Source of the DNA: CATOSD01 sp034422735
GTDB lineage: Bacteria; Chloroflexota; Dehalococcoidia; Lucifugimonadales; CATOSD01
Reading direction: 5' to 3'
DNA length: 64,000 nucleotides
Assembly (NCBI GenBank): GCA_034422735.1
Contig: DAOUJL010000072.1
Coordinates: 1-64,000 of the forward strand
Position 1 is the first letter of the stretch; every line of letters starts with the position of its first letter. Positions 24,201 through 32,499 of the stretch are shown one piece after another. The translations under genes and the position numbers were made by a program. Under the pieces are notes generated by a model, which had not been told where the DNA came from, searched no databases, and was given only the letters and a program-made list of their open reading frames with translations.

Positions 24201-26366
24201 CGGCTGAACAGGGGACTCACCGTGTTTCGTCCGGCGATGACGATTCGACTAGAGCGCGACCGGCGCGGGTTCGCCCAATCCGACTTCAGACCCCTCAAAG
24301 TCCATTACGACGAACAGGTCGTCCAGATTCACGTGATGGTCGAGTACGTTCAACGGGGTCTTGAAGTGATGGCTGATGCGGTCCGGTTGGCGATAGATTA
24401 CTTCAGGCTTGGCAGGGAGGAATTTCTGAAGCGCTGGTTGCCGGAGCGAGAGAGAGAAATCTCGCGCCAGACCACGCCGGAATCTTGGCAGTCCATCGTC
24501 GAAAACCTCAATAATCCTGTGCAACGGCGAATCGTGGCCGACGATCGAGAGCAGACGAACGTGCTGGTGCTGGCTGGCCCGGGCTCGGGCAAGACGCGGG
24601 TGCTGGTGCACCGCATCGCCTACCTGGTACGGGTGCGGCGCGAGAATCCGCGCGGCATACTCGCCCTCGCCTACAACCGGCACGCCGCCGTAGAAATTCG
24701 CCGCCGGCTGGCGGACCTGATCGGCGACGACGCGCGCGGGGTAATGGTGCTCACCTGTCACGCGCTTGCCATGCGTCTGGTGGGCGCGAGCTTCACAGGG
24801 CGCGCCAATCGGCTGGACGACATCGACTTCAAAGCGGTGCTGAGCCAGGCCGTGGACCTGCTGCGCGGAAAGGGTCTGCCGCCCGACGAGGCGGACGAGC
24901 AGCGAACGCGGCTGCTGGCGGGCTTCCGCTGGATACTCGTCGACGAGTACCAGGACATAGGCCGCAACGAGTACGAACTGATTTCGGCGCTGGCCGGTAG
25001 AAGGCTCCCCGACGAAGATGACAAGCTGAGCCTATTCGCCGTTGGCGACGACGACCAGAACATCTACGCATTCAACGGCGCGTCCGTGGAGTTCATCCGC
25101 CAGTTCGAGAAGGACTACGGCGCCAGGCCCGCCTTCCTGACCGGAAACTACCGTTCCACCAAGCACATCATCAACGCGTCCAACACCGTGATTCAGCCGG
25201 CGCGTCAGCGGATGAAGACGGACCATCCAATCCAGGTAGACCGGGCGCGCCGGAGTGAGCCACCGGGCGGAGCGTGGAGCACGGTCGATCCTGGCACCCG
25301 CGGCCGCGTCCAAGTGTTGCCGGCCGGGAACACTCCCATCACCCAAGCGCAGGCGACCGTAGCCGAGCTGCGCCGGTTGACGTCCCTTTCCGACGACTGT
25401 GACTGGTCCAAGTGCGCCGTGATAGCGCGGGAGTGGGCATACCTCGAACCGGTCCGCTCCCTGTGCGAACTGGAAGGCATACCGGCGCAGATGGCGAACG
25501 AGGATTTTTCGGGCACCTGGCATCTGCGCGAAACCCAGGCGCTGGTGAAGTGGCTCCGCAACCGCGACTCACGGCTGGTGAAGAGCGAGGATCTGAAAGG
25601 CTGGCTCCAAGACCAAAAAGGCGGTCACTGGATTGAGGTCTTGCATGAGGCAATAGCCGAGTATGCGGAAGAGACCGGCGGCGCGGAAACGCCCGTGGAC
25701 AGCTTCATCGAATGGTTCGCCGAGTGGGCGCGGGACTTCCGTCGCCGCCAGCGCGGGCTGTTGCTGCTCACCGCCCACCGCGCCAAGGGGCTGGAGTTCG
25801 ACCACGTGGTCGTGCTGGACGGGAGCTGGGACCGGGTTGGCCGGAGCGAAGACCCGGACGCACCACGCCGGCTGTACTACGTGGCCATGACGCGGGCGCG
25901 ACACACTCTGACGCTGGCGCGACTTCCAGGGCCGCACCGGATACAGGACACCCTCAATGGTGTCCCGTCAGTCCTGCAACGGCACCCACTTGCCGAACTG
26001 CCGCCCGCCCCGCCCGAGCTATCGCGCCGCTACCGGCGTCTCAGCCTTAGCAAAGTGTTCCTGAGCTACGCAGGATACAAGCACGCCGACCATCCGGTGC
26101 ATCGCGCCATCGCGGCGCTCGAACCCGGAGATCCGCTGAGTATCCGCACGACGGGAAAGCGCTGGCAACTGCTGGACCGCAAAGGCACGGTGGTGGGAGA
26201 GTTGGCGAGTGGGTTCGAGCCTCCGAGCGGGATGCACTGTTCATTCGCCTCGGTGCTGGCCGTGGCCACGTGGAGCCGCGATAAGTCCGACCCGCAGTAC
26301 CAGGACAGCCTCCGCTGCGACGAATGGGAGGTAGTAATACCTGAGCTCGTCTTCGAGCCGGCGTAA
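21213..26366 (+). CDS. Giant exonuclease-RecQ-UvrD fusion helicase
   Basis: A 1717-aa protein with three enzyme modules. Residues 1 to about 190 resemble a DnaQ-like 3'-5' exonuclease (LSLDLEVG with D32/E34, GHNLIAFDLPHL, then a late ARLALEVF segment). About 300-680 is a RecQ-type SF2 helicase: MPTGSGKS at 328-335, DEAH at 432-435, GIDKPDVRVVVH and LQEAGRAGRD. About 1090-1620 is a UvrD/Rep SF1 helicase: GPGSGKT at 1122-1128, DEYQD at 1244-1248, GDDDQNIYAFNG, LLTAHRAKGLEFDHVV and YVAMTRARHTL. The middle (about 690-1080) looks like a RecQ C-terminal and winged-helix region. All motifs look intact. It probably unwinds and trims DNA in repair or anti-phage defence. The start at 21213 has only a weak ribosome-binding site. 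Confidence 0.9.
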   Translation: MSTRMVNEPSGKYRAPQVGDSDRLLRRCLSLDLEVGVQDRRIRAFAGVRPDTDVSVIFRGGGDGLDSALARLDAFAEDAEFLLGHNLIAFDLPHLRAANPNLRLLRLPTVDTLMLNPLAYPRNPYHHLVKHYQDGQLVRGRINDPELDARLALEVFANQQKELRSAEPDLLVVWHWLTGGGSGFDRVFTALRGAPRPTDVEAYRAIHTRLDGNACRAHIREMMADADSLGWPLAYALAWLSVAGGNSVMPPWVRYQFPEAGRLVRRLRDTACTESDCRWCSERHDAHKELKRWFGFDDFREEPEHEGGPMQQAVVEAAMAGENVLAIMPTGSGKSLCYQVPALSRYDKTGALTVVISPLVALMADQVNGLEKRGIDSCVTINGLLSMPERKEALDRVRLGDAGILIISPEQLRNVSVRRVLEQREIGAWVMDEAHCLSRWGHDFRPDYRYVGRFIRERAGEDSPPSLICLTATSRPDVTVEIVDYFRKELGVTLRVFDGGAKRNNLEFVVVRTSGAEKFEHVHQILEQHLPADEQGGAIVYCATRNQTEQLAAFLQEKGVAADHFHAGLTPETKKNVQDTFINGDLRAIVATNAFGMGIDKPDVRVVVHADIPGSLENYLQEAGRAGRDQRPAHCVLLYTQDDVERQFGMSARSRLSRLEIHGVLRALRNLDRRRRLGGEVVATSGEILGDDDEHAFERDSATDDTRVRTSVAWLEEAQLLTREENRVQVFPSSLRVNSMEQAKSRLQRAHIRDDYRRSLLSICGALFAADPDQGLSTDELMAESGLSSEGVRSALHDLEQLGIASNDTVLTAFVHAGVQRSSRSRFEQAAGLESALIDLLRQTYPDMARGEASPLHLRLVTPQLKDQGHSSALPERVRRIVRSIAADGRGEGGSGGSLGVRGRDTETVLVTLQREWKDLEGLAERRRAAASILLDHLLSTLPSGSRGTDLLAETTMGKLTTALKSDMALASQVREDALPKLLDRALLWLHEQEVIRLNRGLTVFRPAMTIRLERDRRGFAQSDFRPLKVHYDEQVVQIHVMVEYVQRGLEVMADAVRLAIDYFRLGREEFLKRWLPEREREISRQTTPESWQSIVENLNNPVQRRIVADDREQTNVLVLAGPGSGKTRVLVHRIAYLVRVRRENPRGILALAYNRHAAVEIRRRLADLIGDDARGVMVLTCHALAMRLVGASFTGRANRLDDIDFKAVLSQAVDLLRGKGLPPDEADEQRTRLLAGFRWILVDEYQDIGRNEYELISALAGRRLPDEDDKLSLFAVGDDDQNIYAFNGASVEFIRQFEKDYGARPAFLTGNYRSTKHIINASNTVIQPARQRMKTDHPIQVDRARRSEPPGGAWSTVDPGTRGRVQVLPAGNTPITQAQATVAELRRLTSLSDDCDWSKCAVIAREWAYLEPVRSLCELEGIPAQMANEDFSGTWHLRETQALVKWLRNRDSRLVKSEDLKGWLQDQKGGHWIEVLHEAIAEYAEETGGAETPVDSFIEWFAEWARDFRRRQRGLLLLTAHRAKGLEFDHVVVLDGSWDRVGRSEDPDAPRRLYYVAMTRARHTLTLARLPGPHRIQDTLNGVPSVLQRHPLAELPPAPPELSRRYRRLSLSKVFLSYAGYKHADHPVHRAIAALEPGDPLSIRTTGKRWQLLDRKGTVVGELASGFEPPSGMHCSFASVLAVATWSRDKSDPQYQDSLRCDEWEVVIPELVFEPA

Positions 26367-26458
26367 GCGGCACGCCGCTGGCGGGATGGGGCGCGAAACA
26401 GGAGAGGCCCACCAGCAGAAACTGCAGTGGGTCTCTTCCAGCTCTATGCTTCCTGAGT

Positions 26459-26599
26459 CTACCGGTCGCCGTTGGCGATACGCTCGATCTCCGACTTCCT
26501 TTCGGCGTCGGACATGTTCAGCAACCGCTTGGCCAGCTCCTGCCTGCCTTCCTCCCTGCCTTTCATTCTCTGTTGCTTCTTGAATCTCTCCGCAAGCAT
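26459..26599 (-). CDS. Small, highly charged 46-aa protein
   Basis: The ATG at 26599 is preceded by GGAGGT at a seven-base spacing, an excellent ribosome-binding site. The product is a single charged helix-like sequence: FKKQQRMKGREEGRQELAKR, then LLNMSDAERKSEIERIANG. REEGRQE-type tails occur at the C-termini of Rpn/PD-(D/E)XK transposase-like proteins, so this could be the surviving tail of such a gene; the frame stays open upstream to about 26680 with in-frame VEVYEMLAERF. It overlaps nothing. I do not know its function. Confidence 0.45.
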   Translation of the reverse strand: MLAERFKKQQRMKGREEGRQELAKRLLNMSDAERKSEIERIANGDR

Positions 26600-27036
26600 C
26601 TCATACACCTCCACTCCCCCGAAAATTCCGCCCCATCCACGCGCAGTCCATTCCCAACCGCGTCACGCACATTCCCAACCTCACCTCACAGACGCGCAGC
26701 CCGTCCCCATTTCTTCTCACCCCCAACGACCGCCTTGCCACCACGCTCCACGCCCTTGACGCATCCGAACGCGCGTACTACACTCTCCTCATGCGGGCCA
26801 ACCGCCCCGTCGCCCGCGCAGCTTAACAATCTCATAACGAGAACGGGTCAGTCCACACCCTTCCCAGAACATCGGTGTAGCGCCCTCAAACGTAGTGTCC
26901 CATTTTCACCCAAACAGGGCACAGAACCTACCATTCTTGGAGCAGAATCTCACACCAGGGCCGCCGAACTGAACACCCCTCCCAAGTACGAATGGCACGA
27001 AACGGAGCAGAATGGCACACCTTTTTCGAGATCGAC
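26600..27036. other. Intergenic region with no convincing gene
   Basis: A plus-strand frame across this region encodes Pro/Thr/Ser-rich sequence without a ribosome-binding site and runs antisense to the small charged gene. Apart from the open upstream extension of the small gene, I see nothing that supports a product. Confidence 0.5.
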
Positions 27037-27126
27037 CCTGTCCGAGTAGTCCCTTCCTCCTGCGAGGGGGAAGGCTACCCGATAAGTCCCTTCCCCCTTG
27101 ACGGGGGAAGGTTAGGATGGGGGTGA
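27037..27126 (+). repeat. Two tandem R1 repeats, the first truncated
   Basis: The first copy (27049-27077, CCCTTCCTCC-TGC-GAGGGGGAAGG) is degenerate and loses its tail after GGCTACC. The second (27087-27126) is complete. The left flank CCTGTCCGA at 27037-27045 matches the inverted-repeat end of the element at 112. Confidence 0.85.
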
Positions 27127-27143
27127 CGACTAAGGCGCAGCCC

Positions 27144-28361
27144 CTACGCCGCCAGCTCGAACGACTCGCTCGCCAAGTCCACGATGTACCGGCTGATCGA
27201 TAGCGACGACGTAGCCCCCGGCGACGGCGCGTTCAGCACGTGGATCGCGTTCGGCGTCTCCGCGATGCTGAAGTCCTGCAACAGCCCGCCCCGCCTGTCC
27301 ACCGCCTGCGCCCGCACCCCCGCGCCCGGCTCGTACAGGTCCTCCGACCGCACCTCCGGCACCAGCGTCTGCAGCGACCGCACGAACTTGGACTTTACCA
27401 GCGACCGGTACTGCTCCTGGAATCCCGTCTTCCAGAACCTCAGCGACATCTTCCAGAACCCCGCGTATCCCAGGTTCCCCAGCGTGTCCCCCAGGTCGAA
27501 CCGCGTCTTCGCGTACCCCTCCCGCGCCAGCGCCAGCACCGCGTTCGGACCCGCCTCCACGCTGCCGCCGATCCGCTTGGTGAAGTGCACCCCCAAAAAC
27601 GGCAGATTCGGGTCCGGCACCGGGTAGATGAGACCCTTCACCAGGTGCGCCCGCTCCGGCCGGATCGAAAAGTACTCCCCCCTGAACGGGATGATCCTCA
27701 CCCCCACGTCCACGCCCAGCATTCGCGCCACGCTGTCCGCGTGAAGCCCCGCGCAGTTGATCAGCCGCCTCGCCCGGATCTCCCCCCGCGGCGTCATCAG
27801 GTAGTGCGTCCCGTCCCGCGCGTCGATCCCCCGCACCGGCGTGCTCGTCAGCAGGTCCGCCCCGTTCTCGCGCATCTCGACGGAGTACGCCTGCGCCACC
27901 TTCGTGTAGTCGATGATCCCCGTGTTCGGCGAGAAGATCGCCTGGACTCCCGCAGCGTGCGGCTCGATCTCCCGCAGCCGCTCCGGCCCGACCATCTCCA
28001 GACCCTGCGCGCCGTTCTCGGTGCCCCGCCGGAACAGCTCCTCCAGCCGCGGCACCTCGTCGTCGTCGATCGCCACGATCAGCTTGCCGCACATCTCGTA
28101 CTCGATGCCGCGCTCGTCGCAGAACTCCCGCAGCAGCGACCCGCCCGTCGAGCAGAAGTTGGCCTTCTGCGAGCCCGGCGCGTAGTAGATGCCCGCGTGG
28201 ATCACCCCGCTGTTGTGGCCCGTCTGGTGCAGCGCCACCTCCCGCTCCTTCTCCAGCACCGCCACCCGGTAGCGCGGGAACTCCTGGCTCAGCCGCATAG
28301 CCGTCGCCAGCCCGATAATCCCGCCCCCAATCACCGCGATATCGTACTCAGTGCCATTCAT
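27144..28361 (-). CDS. lhgO: L-2-hydroxyglutarate oxidase (LhgO)
   Basis: A 405-aa flavoenzyme of the D-amino-acid-oxidase superfamily that oxidises L-2-hydroxyglutarate to 2-oxoglutarate and feeds electrons to the respiratory chain. The N-terminus carries the FAD motif DIAVIGGGIIGLATA, then the diagnostic HQTGHNSGVIHAGIYY. PFRGEYFSI, PVPDPNLPFLGVHFTKRI and SPGATSSLSI are all strongly conserved in LhgO. Length and ends match the family. The gene stands alone between repeats and the type I R-M operon. Confidence 0.93.
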   Translation of the reverse strand: MNGTEYDIAVIGGGIIGLATAMRLSQEFPRYRVAVLEKEREVALHQTGHNSGVIHAGIYYAPGSQKANFCSTGGSLLREFCDERGIEYEMCGKLIVAIDDDEVPRLEELFRRGTENGAQGLEMVGPERLREIEPHAAGVQAIFSPNTGIIDYTKVAQAYSVEMRENGADLLTSTPVRGIDARDGTHYLMTPRGEIRARRLINCAGLHADSVARMLGVDVGVRIIPFRGEYFSIRPERAHLVKGLIYPVPDPNLPFLGVHFTKRIGGSVEAGPNAVLALAREGYAKTRFDLGDTLGNLGYAGFWKMSLRFWKTGFQEQYRSLVKSKFVRSLQTLVPEVRSEDLYEPGAGVRAQAVDRRGGLLQDFSIAETPNAIHVLNAPSPGATSSLSISRYIVDLASESFELAA

Positions 28362-28418
28362 AGTCGCCCTCCCGCTAGAGCCAACGCTGCTCCGCCAGAT
28401 TCTAGCACTTTCCAGAAG

Positions 28419-28432
28419 TCCCTTCCCCCTTG
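28419..28432 (+). repeat. Truncated R1 repeat (left arm only)
   Basis: GTCCCTTCCCCCTTG is the left arm and loop of R1; unrelated sequence (GAACTAGC) follows. The repeat was cut at its loop, which marks a recombination joint between lhgO and the R-M operon. Confidence 0.7.
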
Positions 28433-28488
28433 GAACTAGCTGGACGGTCTTGACCTGTCAGGCAATGGCGAATATCGTTAGTGGAGAC

Positions 28489-31290
28489 ATGACTTCAGAG
28501 CAACAAGCGCGCATCAAGATAGACAATATGCTCGAACGAGCGGGATGGGCCGTCCAGGACAACTCGGCGGTCAACCTGTACGCCGGTGCGGGTGTCGCCG
28601 TGCGCGAGCTCGTGCTGAAGCACGGCCACGGCGTCGCCGACTACCTGCTCTACGTGGACGGCAAGGCCGCCGGCGCGGTGGAGGCCAAGCGGCCGGGCCA
28701 CTCCCTCGCCGGTGTCGAGACTCAGTCTGAAAAGTACGGCGCGGGCCTGCCCGACAACCTTCCCGCGCACCGTCGCCCACTGCCCTACCTGTACGAGACC
28801 ACCGGGGAGGAGACGCAGTTCACCAGCGGCCTCGATCCCGACCCCAGAAGCCGGAACGTCTTTGCCTTCCACAAGCCGGACACTCTGGCCGACTGGCTCG
28901 CCGCCTCCGAGTCCGAACTTGCCTACGCGTCCGGGCTGGCCGAATCGGCTGCCAGCTACGCCGGCCCGCGCATTCTCCGCAGTAGCCTACAGGATATGCC
29001 TGAACTGGAAGAGGCCGGGTTGTGGGACGTCCAGGCGCGGGCCATACGCAACCTCGAAGAATCGCTGGCCGCTGGGCGGCCGCGAGCGCTGGTCCAGATG
29101 GCCACGGGCAGCGGTAAGACGTTCATGGCCTGCAACCTCGTCTATCGGCTGATCAAGCACGCCGGAGCGCGCCGCGTGCTGTTCCTCGTGGATCGCAGCA
29201 ACCTGGCGCGCCAGACGCTGCGCGAGTTCCAGGGTTTCGCGCCTCCCGGCGAGGTCTTCAAGTTCCACGAACTGTACAACGTCCAGCATCTCCAGTCCGG
29301 GCACGTCGACCCGGTCAGCCGCGTGTGCATCGCCACCATCCAGCGCGTCCACTCCATCCTGCGGGGCGAGGAGCGCCACCCGGACACAGAGGAGATGTCC
29401 AGCTACGACGAGGCCCGGCTCCAGTCCGAGCCGGCACCTGTCGAGTACAACCCGAACGTTCCCATCGAGACCTTCGACGTCATAATCACCGACGAGTGCC
29501 ACCGCTCCATATACAACCTGTGGCGCCAGGCGCTGGAGTACTTCGACGCCTTCCTCATTGGGCTGACCGCGACGCCCAGCATGCAGACGTTTGGCTTCTT
29601 CAGCCAGAATCGCGTGATGGAATACGGCCACCCGCAGGCAGTCGCCGACGACGTGAACGTCGGCTATGACGTCTACCGGATCAGCACGGAGATAACCGAG
29701 CACGGTTCCACCGTCGAGGCTGGCTACCACGTCGACCGGCGGGACCGACGTACCCGGGTGCCCCAGCCGGAGCAACTCGAGGACGACCTAGTCTACGGCC
29801 CCGGCCAGCTCGATCGGGACGTGGTGGCCGAGGACCAGATTCGCACGGTCATCCGAACGTTCCGCGACAAGCTGTTCACCGAGATATTCCCCGGCCGCAC
29901 CGAGGTGCCCAAGACCATAATCTTCGCCAAGGACGACAGCCACGCCGACGACATAGTGGGGGTCGTGCGCGAGGAGTTCGGCAAGGGCAACGACTTCTGC
30001 CGGAAGATCACCTACAGGACCACCGGCGCCAGTCCGGAGGAGCTGCTGGCCTCGTTCCGCAATAGCTTCAACCCGCGCGTGGTCGTCACGGTCGACATGA
30101 TCGCCACCGGCACCGACATCAAGCCGGTAGAGGTGGTCTTCTTCATGCGCAACGTTCATAGCCGCAGCTTCTTCGAGCAGATGAAGGGCCGCGGCGTGCG
30201 CACCATCTCCACTACCGAGTTCAACGCTGTGACGCCGGACGCCAAGGAAAAGAAGCGGTTCGTTATCGTCGACGCGGTGGGCGTGACCGAGACCCCGTTC
30301 AGTGACACCTACACCCTGGACAGAAAGCGGAGCGTTCCCACCGACAAGCTGCTCGATGCGGTGGCGCTGGGCAACCGCGACTCTGAGGTGCTGTCGACGC
30401 TGGGCAGCCGACTCGCGCGGATGCGGCGCCGGCTCTCGGAGGAAGACCTGCGCCGCATCGAGGACACCGCGGGCGCGCCGCTGGGCGACCTGATCGCCGG
30501 CCTTGTCGCCGCCGACGACCCGGACGCCGCGCTCAAGGCGGCACGTGAGGCGACGGGCGAGGACGAGCCGACGGAGGCGGCCGTCGACGAGGCCCGGAAG
30601 CGGCTGGCGGAGGACGCCGCGCGTCCCATCGCGTCGAATCCGGCGCTGCGGGAACTGCTGATCGACCTCCGGCGCTCCTACGAGCAGACTATCGACACCG
30701 TCAGCGCCGACACGGTGCTTCATGCCGGATTCTCGTACGCGGAGGCCAACTCCGTCGTGGAGTCGTTCAGCGAGTACATCGAGCAGAACCGCGACGAGAT
30801 CGCGGCGCTACAGATGCTGTACGAACGTCCCTACCGGCAGCGGCTGCGCTACGCTGACATCAAGGCGCTGGCCGACGCGCTGCGTGCGCCGCCGCGCTCC
30901 TGGACCACCGAGCGGCTGTGGGCGGCCTACCGGCGGCTGGACAAGTCCAGGGTGCGAGGGTCGGGCCAGCGCACGCTTGCAGACATCGTGTCGGTCGTCC
31001 GATACGCGACCGGCGACACCGACGAGCTTGCGCCATTCGCCGACGGCGTGCGGGAGAGATTCGCGGAGTGGCTGGCGATGCAGCAGGCCGCCGGCCGCAC
31101 CTTCACCACCGAACAGGTGTCGTGGTTGGAGTCCATACGCGACCACATCGCGGGCAGCGTCAGCATCGAACTGGCGGACTTCGACTATGCGCCCTTCAAC
31201 CAGCAGGGCGGCGTCTTCCGGGCGCACGAACTGTTCGGCGCCGAGCTGCCGGATCTGCTCGAGGAGCTCAGCCTGGCACTGGCGGCGTAG
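28489..31290 (+). CDS. hsdR: Type I restriction enzyme R subunit (HsdR)
   Basis: The motor and nuclease subunit of a type I restriction-modification complex. The N-terminal nuclease domain shows D51, E65 and K67 in DYLLYVDGKAAGAVEAKRPG, the PD-(D/E)XK pattern. The SF2 translocase has Walker A ATGSGKT (205-211), the DECH box in IITDECHRS, LIGLTATP and the late motif QMKGRGVRT. The start at 28489 (TSEQQARIKIDNML) is preceded by GTGGAG and matches where HsdR proteins begin; an ATG at 28465 is an alternative. The protein is 933 aa and appears complete. A truncated R1 repeat lies just upstream, at the operon border. Confidence 0.93.
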   Translation: MTSEQQARIKIDNMLERAGWAVQDNSAVNLYAGAGVAVRELVLKHGHGVADYLLYVDGKAAGAVEAKRPGHSLAGVETQSEKYGAGLPDNLPAHRRPLPYLYETTGEETQFTSGLDPDPRSRNVFAFHKPDTLADWLAASESELAYASGLAESAASYAGPRILRSSLQDMPELEEAGLWDVQARAIRNLEESLAAGRPRALVQMATGSGKTFMACNLVYRLIKHAGARRVLFLVDRSNLARQTLREFQGFAPPGEVFKFHELYNVQHLQSGHVDPVSRVCIATIQRVHSILRGEERHPDTEEMSSYDEARLQSEPAPVEYNPNVPIETFDVIITDECHRSIYNLWRQALEYFDAFLIGLTATPSMQTFGFFSQNRVMEYGHPQAVADDVNVGYDVYRISTEITEHGSTVEAGYHVDRRDRRTRVPQPEQLEDDLVYGPGQLDRDVVAEDQIRTVIRTFRDKLFTEIFPGRTEVPKTIIFAKDDSHADDIVGVVREEFGKGNDFCRKITYRTTGASPEELLASFRNSFNPRVVVTVDMIATGTDIKPVEVVFFMRNVHSRSFFEQMKGRGVRTISTTEFNAVTPDAKEKKRFVIVDAVGVTETPFSDTYTLDRKRSVPTDKLLDAVALGNRDSEVLSTLGSRLARMRRRLSEEDLRRIEDTAGAPLGDLIAGLVAADDPDAALKAAREATGEDEPTEAAVDEARKRLAEDAARPIASNPALRELLIDLRRSYEQTIDTVSADTVLHAGFSYAEANSVVESFSEYIEQNRDEIAALQMLYERPYRQRLRYADIKALADALRAPPRSWTTERLWAAYRRLDKSRVRGSGQRTLADIVSVVRYATGDTDELAPFADGVRERFAEWLAMQQAAGRTFTTEQVSWLESIRDHIAGSVSIELADFDYAPFNQQGGVFRAHELFGAELPDLLEELSLALAA

Positions 31291-31340
31291 AGGTTCGCTG
31301 CAAGGAAATCACCTTTGGATTGACGGAAGAAAGTTGAGAT

Positions 31341-31748
31341 ATGATTGTCATGGAGCTAGTAGATTGGCGAACAATACTTGCCGCTTTGCTTGGCGCGGGA
31401 GTGGTAGTCGCAGCACTGAGGGTCAAACTGAGCATCAGTCTTGACTTCAACGAAATGGTTGAGCAGATCATCGAATACAGGCAACAGGCCAGACAGAGTC
31501 GCATAGTGAATGAGTGTCCACACGTTTATCCTCTAGACGTAAACGGTTTTGGAAGCAGGCCGGGGTTCAAGTCTGCCTATGTCCTGGACGACGTCGGGCG
31601 GTTTATGTGCTCCATGTGTGGGCTAACGGGCATTATCACTGAAGATATGGTGTCGTCAATTGAGGCAATCTGGTCCCAAATGACCTGGGAGGACTGGGGT
31701 GCGAAGATGCGGCGTCGGCTCAAGGCTGAAGGCAGGAGTGTGGGATGA
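31341..31748 (+). CDS. Single-pass membrane protein inside the type I R-M operon
   Basis: A 135-aa protein of unknown family. A membrane helix lies near residues 11-27 (TILAALLGAGVVVAALR), followed by a cytoplasmic-looking part. The latter has a CPH site and a CSMC site that may form a zinc knuckle (NECPHVYPLD; FMCSMCGLTG). The DNA here is AT-richer than hsdR and hsdM. It lies 50 bases after hsdR. The start at 31341 is assumed; an in-frame ATG three codons later is equally possible. It may be cargo carried by the R-M locus. Confidence 0.6.
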   Translation: MIVMELVDWRTILAALLGAGVVVAALRVKLSISLDFNEMVEQIIEYRQQARQSRIVNECPHVYPLDVNGFGSRPGFKSAYVLDDVGRFMCSMCGLTGIITEDMVSSIEAIWSQMTWEDWGAKMRRRLKAEGRSVG

Positions 31749-31908
31749 GCGTGAGGGCCCCTCAACTGGAATCAGTCGGCAATTAAAGCAGACCGAAGAG
31801 GACATACAGGCCGGCAAGCTGGATTGTCTGGCTGCCGAGGCTCTGGAGGCCAAGTGGCAAGGCACGCTCAGAGAACTTAATGAAGAGACGACCTCACACG
31901 CACCCTGA
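31738..31908 (+). CDS. Small helical protein overlapping its neighbours
   Basis: A possible 56-aa product starting at GTG 31738, with GGCAGGA upstream. The end (KQTEEDIQAGKLDCLAAEAL, then EAKWQGTLRELNEE) is amphipathic and helix-like, resembling small antitoxins or the tail of a larger protein. It overlaps the previous gene by 11 bases and the next by 29. The sequence is not low-complexity, and the tight overlaps fit a real operon gene, but support is weak. Confidence 0.35.
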   Translation: MWDEREGPSTGISRQLKQTEEDIQAGKLDCLAAEALEAKWQGTLRELNEETTSHAP

Positions 31909-32494
31909 TGAGTGTTTGCTGACACTGCCATTCAGTTATGGAGAAGCAGGGCGGTCGGATTACTTCAACTTAATGGGGCTCCGTTTGGAATGCGCCATGG
32001 GCGACTGTGCGATTGTCGCTTTAGCCTACGCTGCGCCTATTCCCTACCAAACGGCTTATGACTCTTTGGAGTTGGACACTGCAATGGGTAGACTGTGGCG
32101 TTGCAAAAGATATGACGAGACACTATGGGATTATATTGCTCGTAGAATACGCGAATGCCTCACCGACACCTTTCGCCCGAGTCGTGCTCACCATCGGAAT
32201 CCACTGTATGGAACGCACATCGACGGTTACGGCCATTTGCTAAAGCGTGATGCCGGTTACCGCCTTGTGTTTGGTCAACCGGGCCTTGAGCCTGAGTATT
32301 GCCTTTGTTCAAACGATGCCGACTACGTCGTGGATGGAAAAGTTGAAGGCAAGGATCACCACGTGGCGGCCATCGTAGACGGAAATGTGCTGGGCACCAC
32401 CGACATCACATGCGACAACTTTCGTGTATTCCGCGTTTGGCGTCGCGACAGCCAAGGCACCGACCGCCGAGGATTTTGGTTTACCAGAGGCTAA
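31880..32494 (+). CDS. Putative papain-fold cysteine peptidase in the type I R-M operon
   Basis: A 204-aa protein that I do not recognise as a named family. Its landmarks match papain-like/C39-like peptidases of phage and mobile DNA. The likely nucleophile is Cys43 in GDCAIVALAYAAPIPYQTAY, a helix start typical of that fold. The candidate histidine is H160 or H161 in DHHVAAIVDGNVLGTTDI, with D175 as the third residue. A Cys-x-Cys (CLC, about 141-143) could bind metal. There is no signal peptide, so it would act in the cytoplasm. It sits between hsdR and hsdS, ends five bases before the hsdS start and is much AT-richer than the flanking genes. A peptidase that controls the restriction complex is an attractive inference, not a demonstrated role. 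Confidence 0.55.
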   Translation: MKRRPHTHPDECLLTLPFSYGEAGRSDYFNLMGLRLECAMGDCAIVALAYAAPIPYQTAYDSLELDTAMGRLWRCKRYDETLWDYIARRIRECLTDTFRPSRAHHRNPLYGTHIDGYGHLLKRDAGYRLVFGQPGLEPEYCLCSNDADYVVDGKVEGKDHHVAAIVDGNVLGTTDITCDNFRVFRVWRRDSQGTDRRGFWFTRG

Positions 32495-32499
32495 AGAGA

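Noticed and set aside
26573..27049. A 158-codon plus-strand frame
   Set aside because: Pro/Thr/Ser-rich translation without a ribosome-binding site, and it overlaps the R1 repeat.
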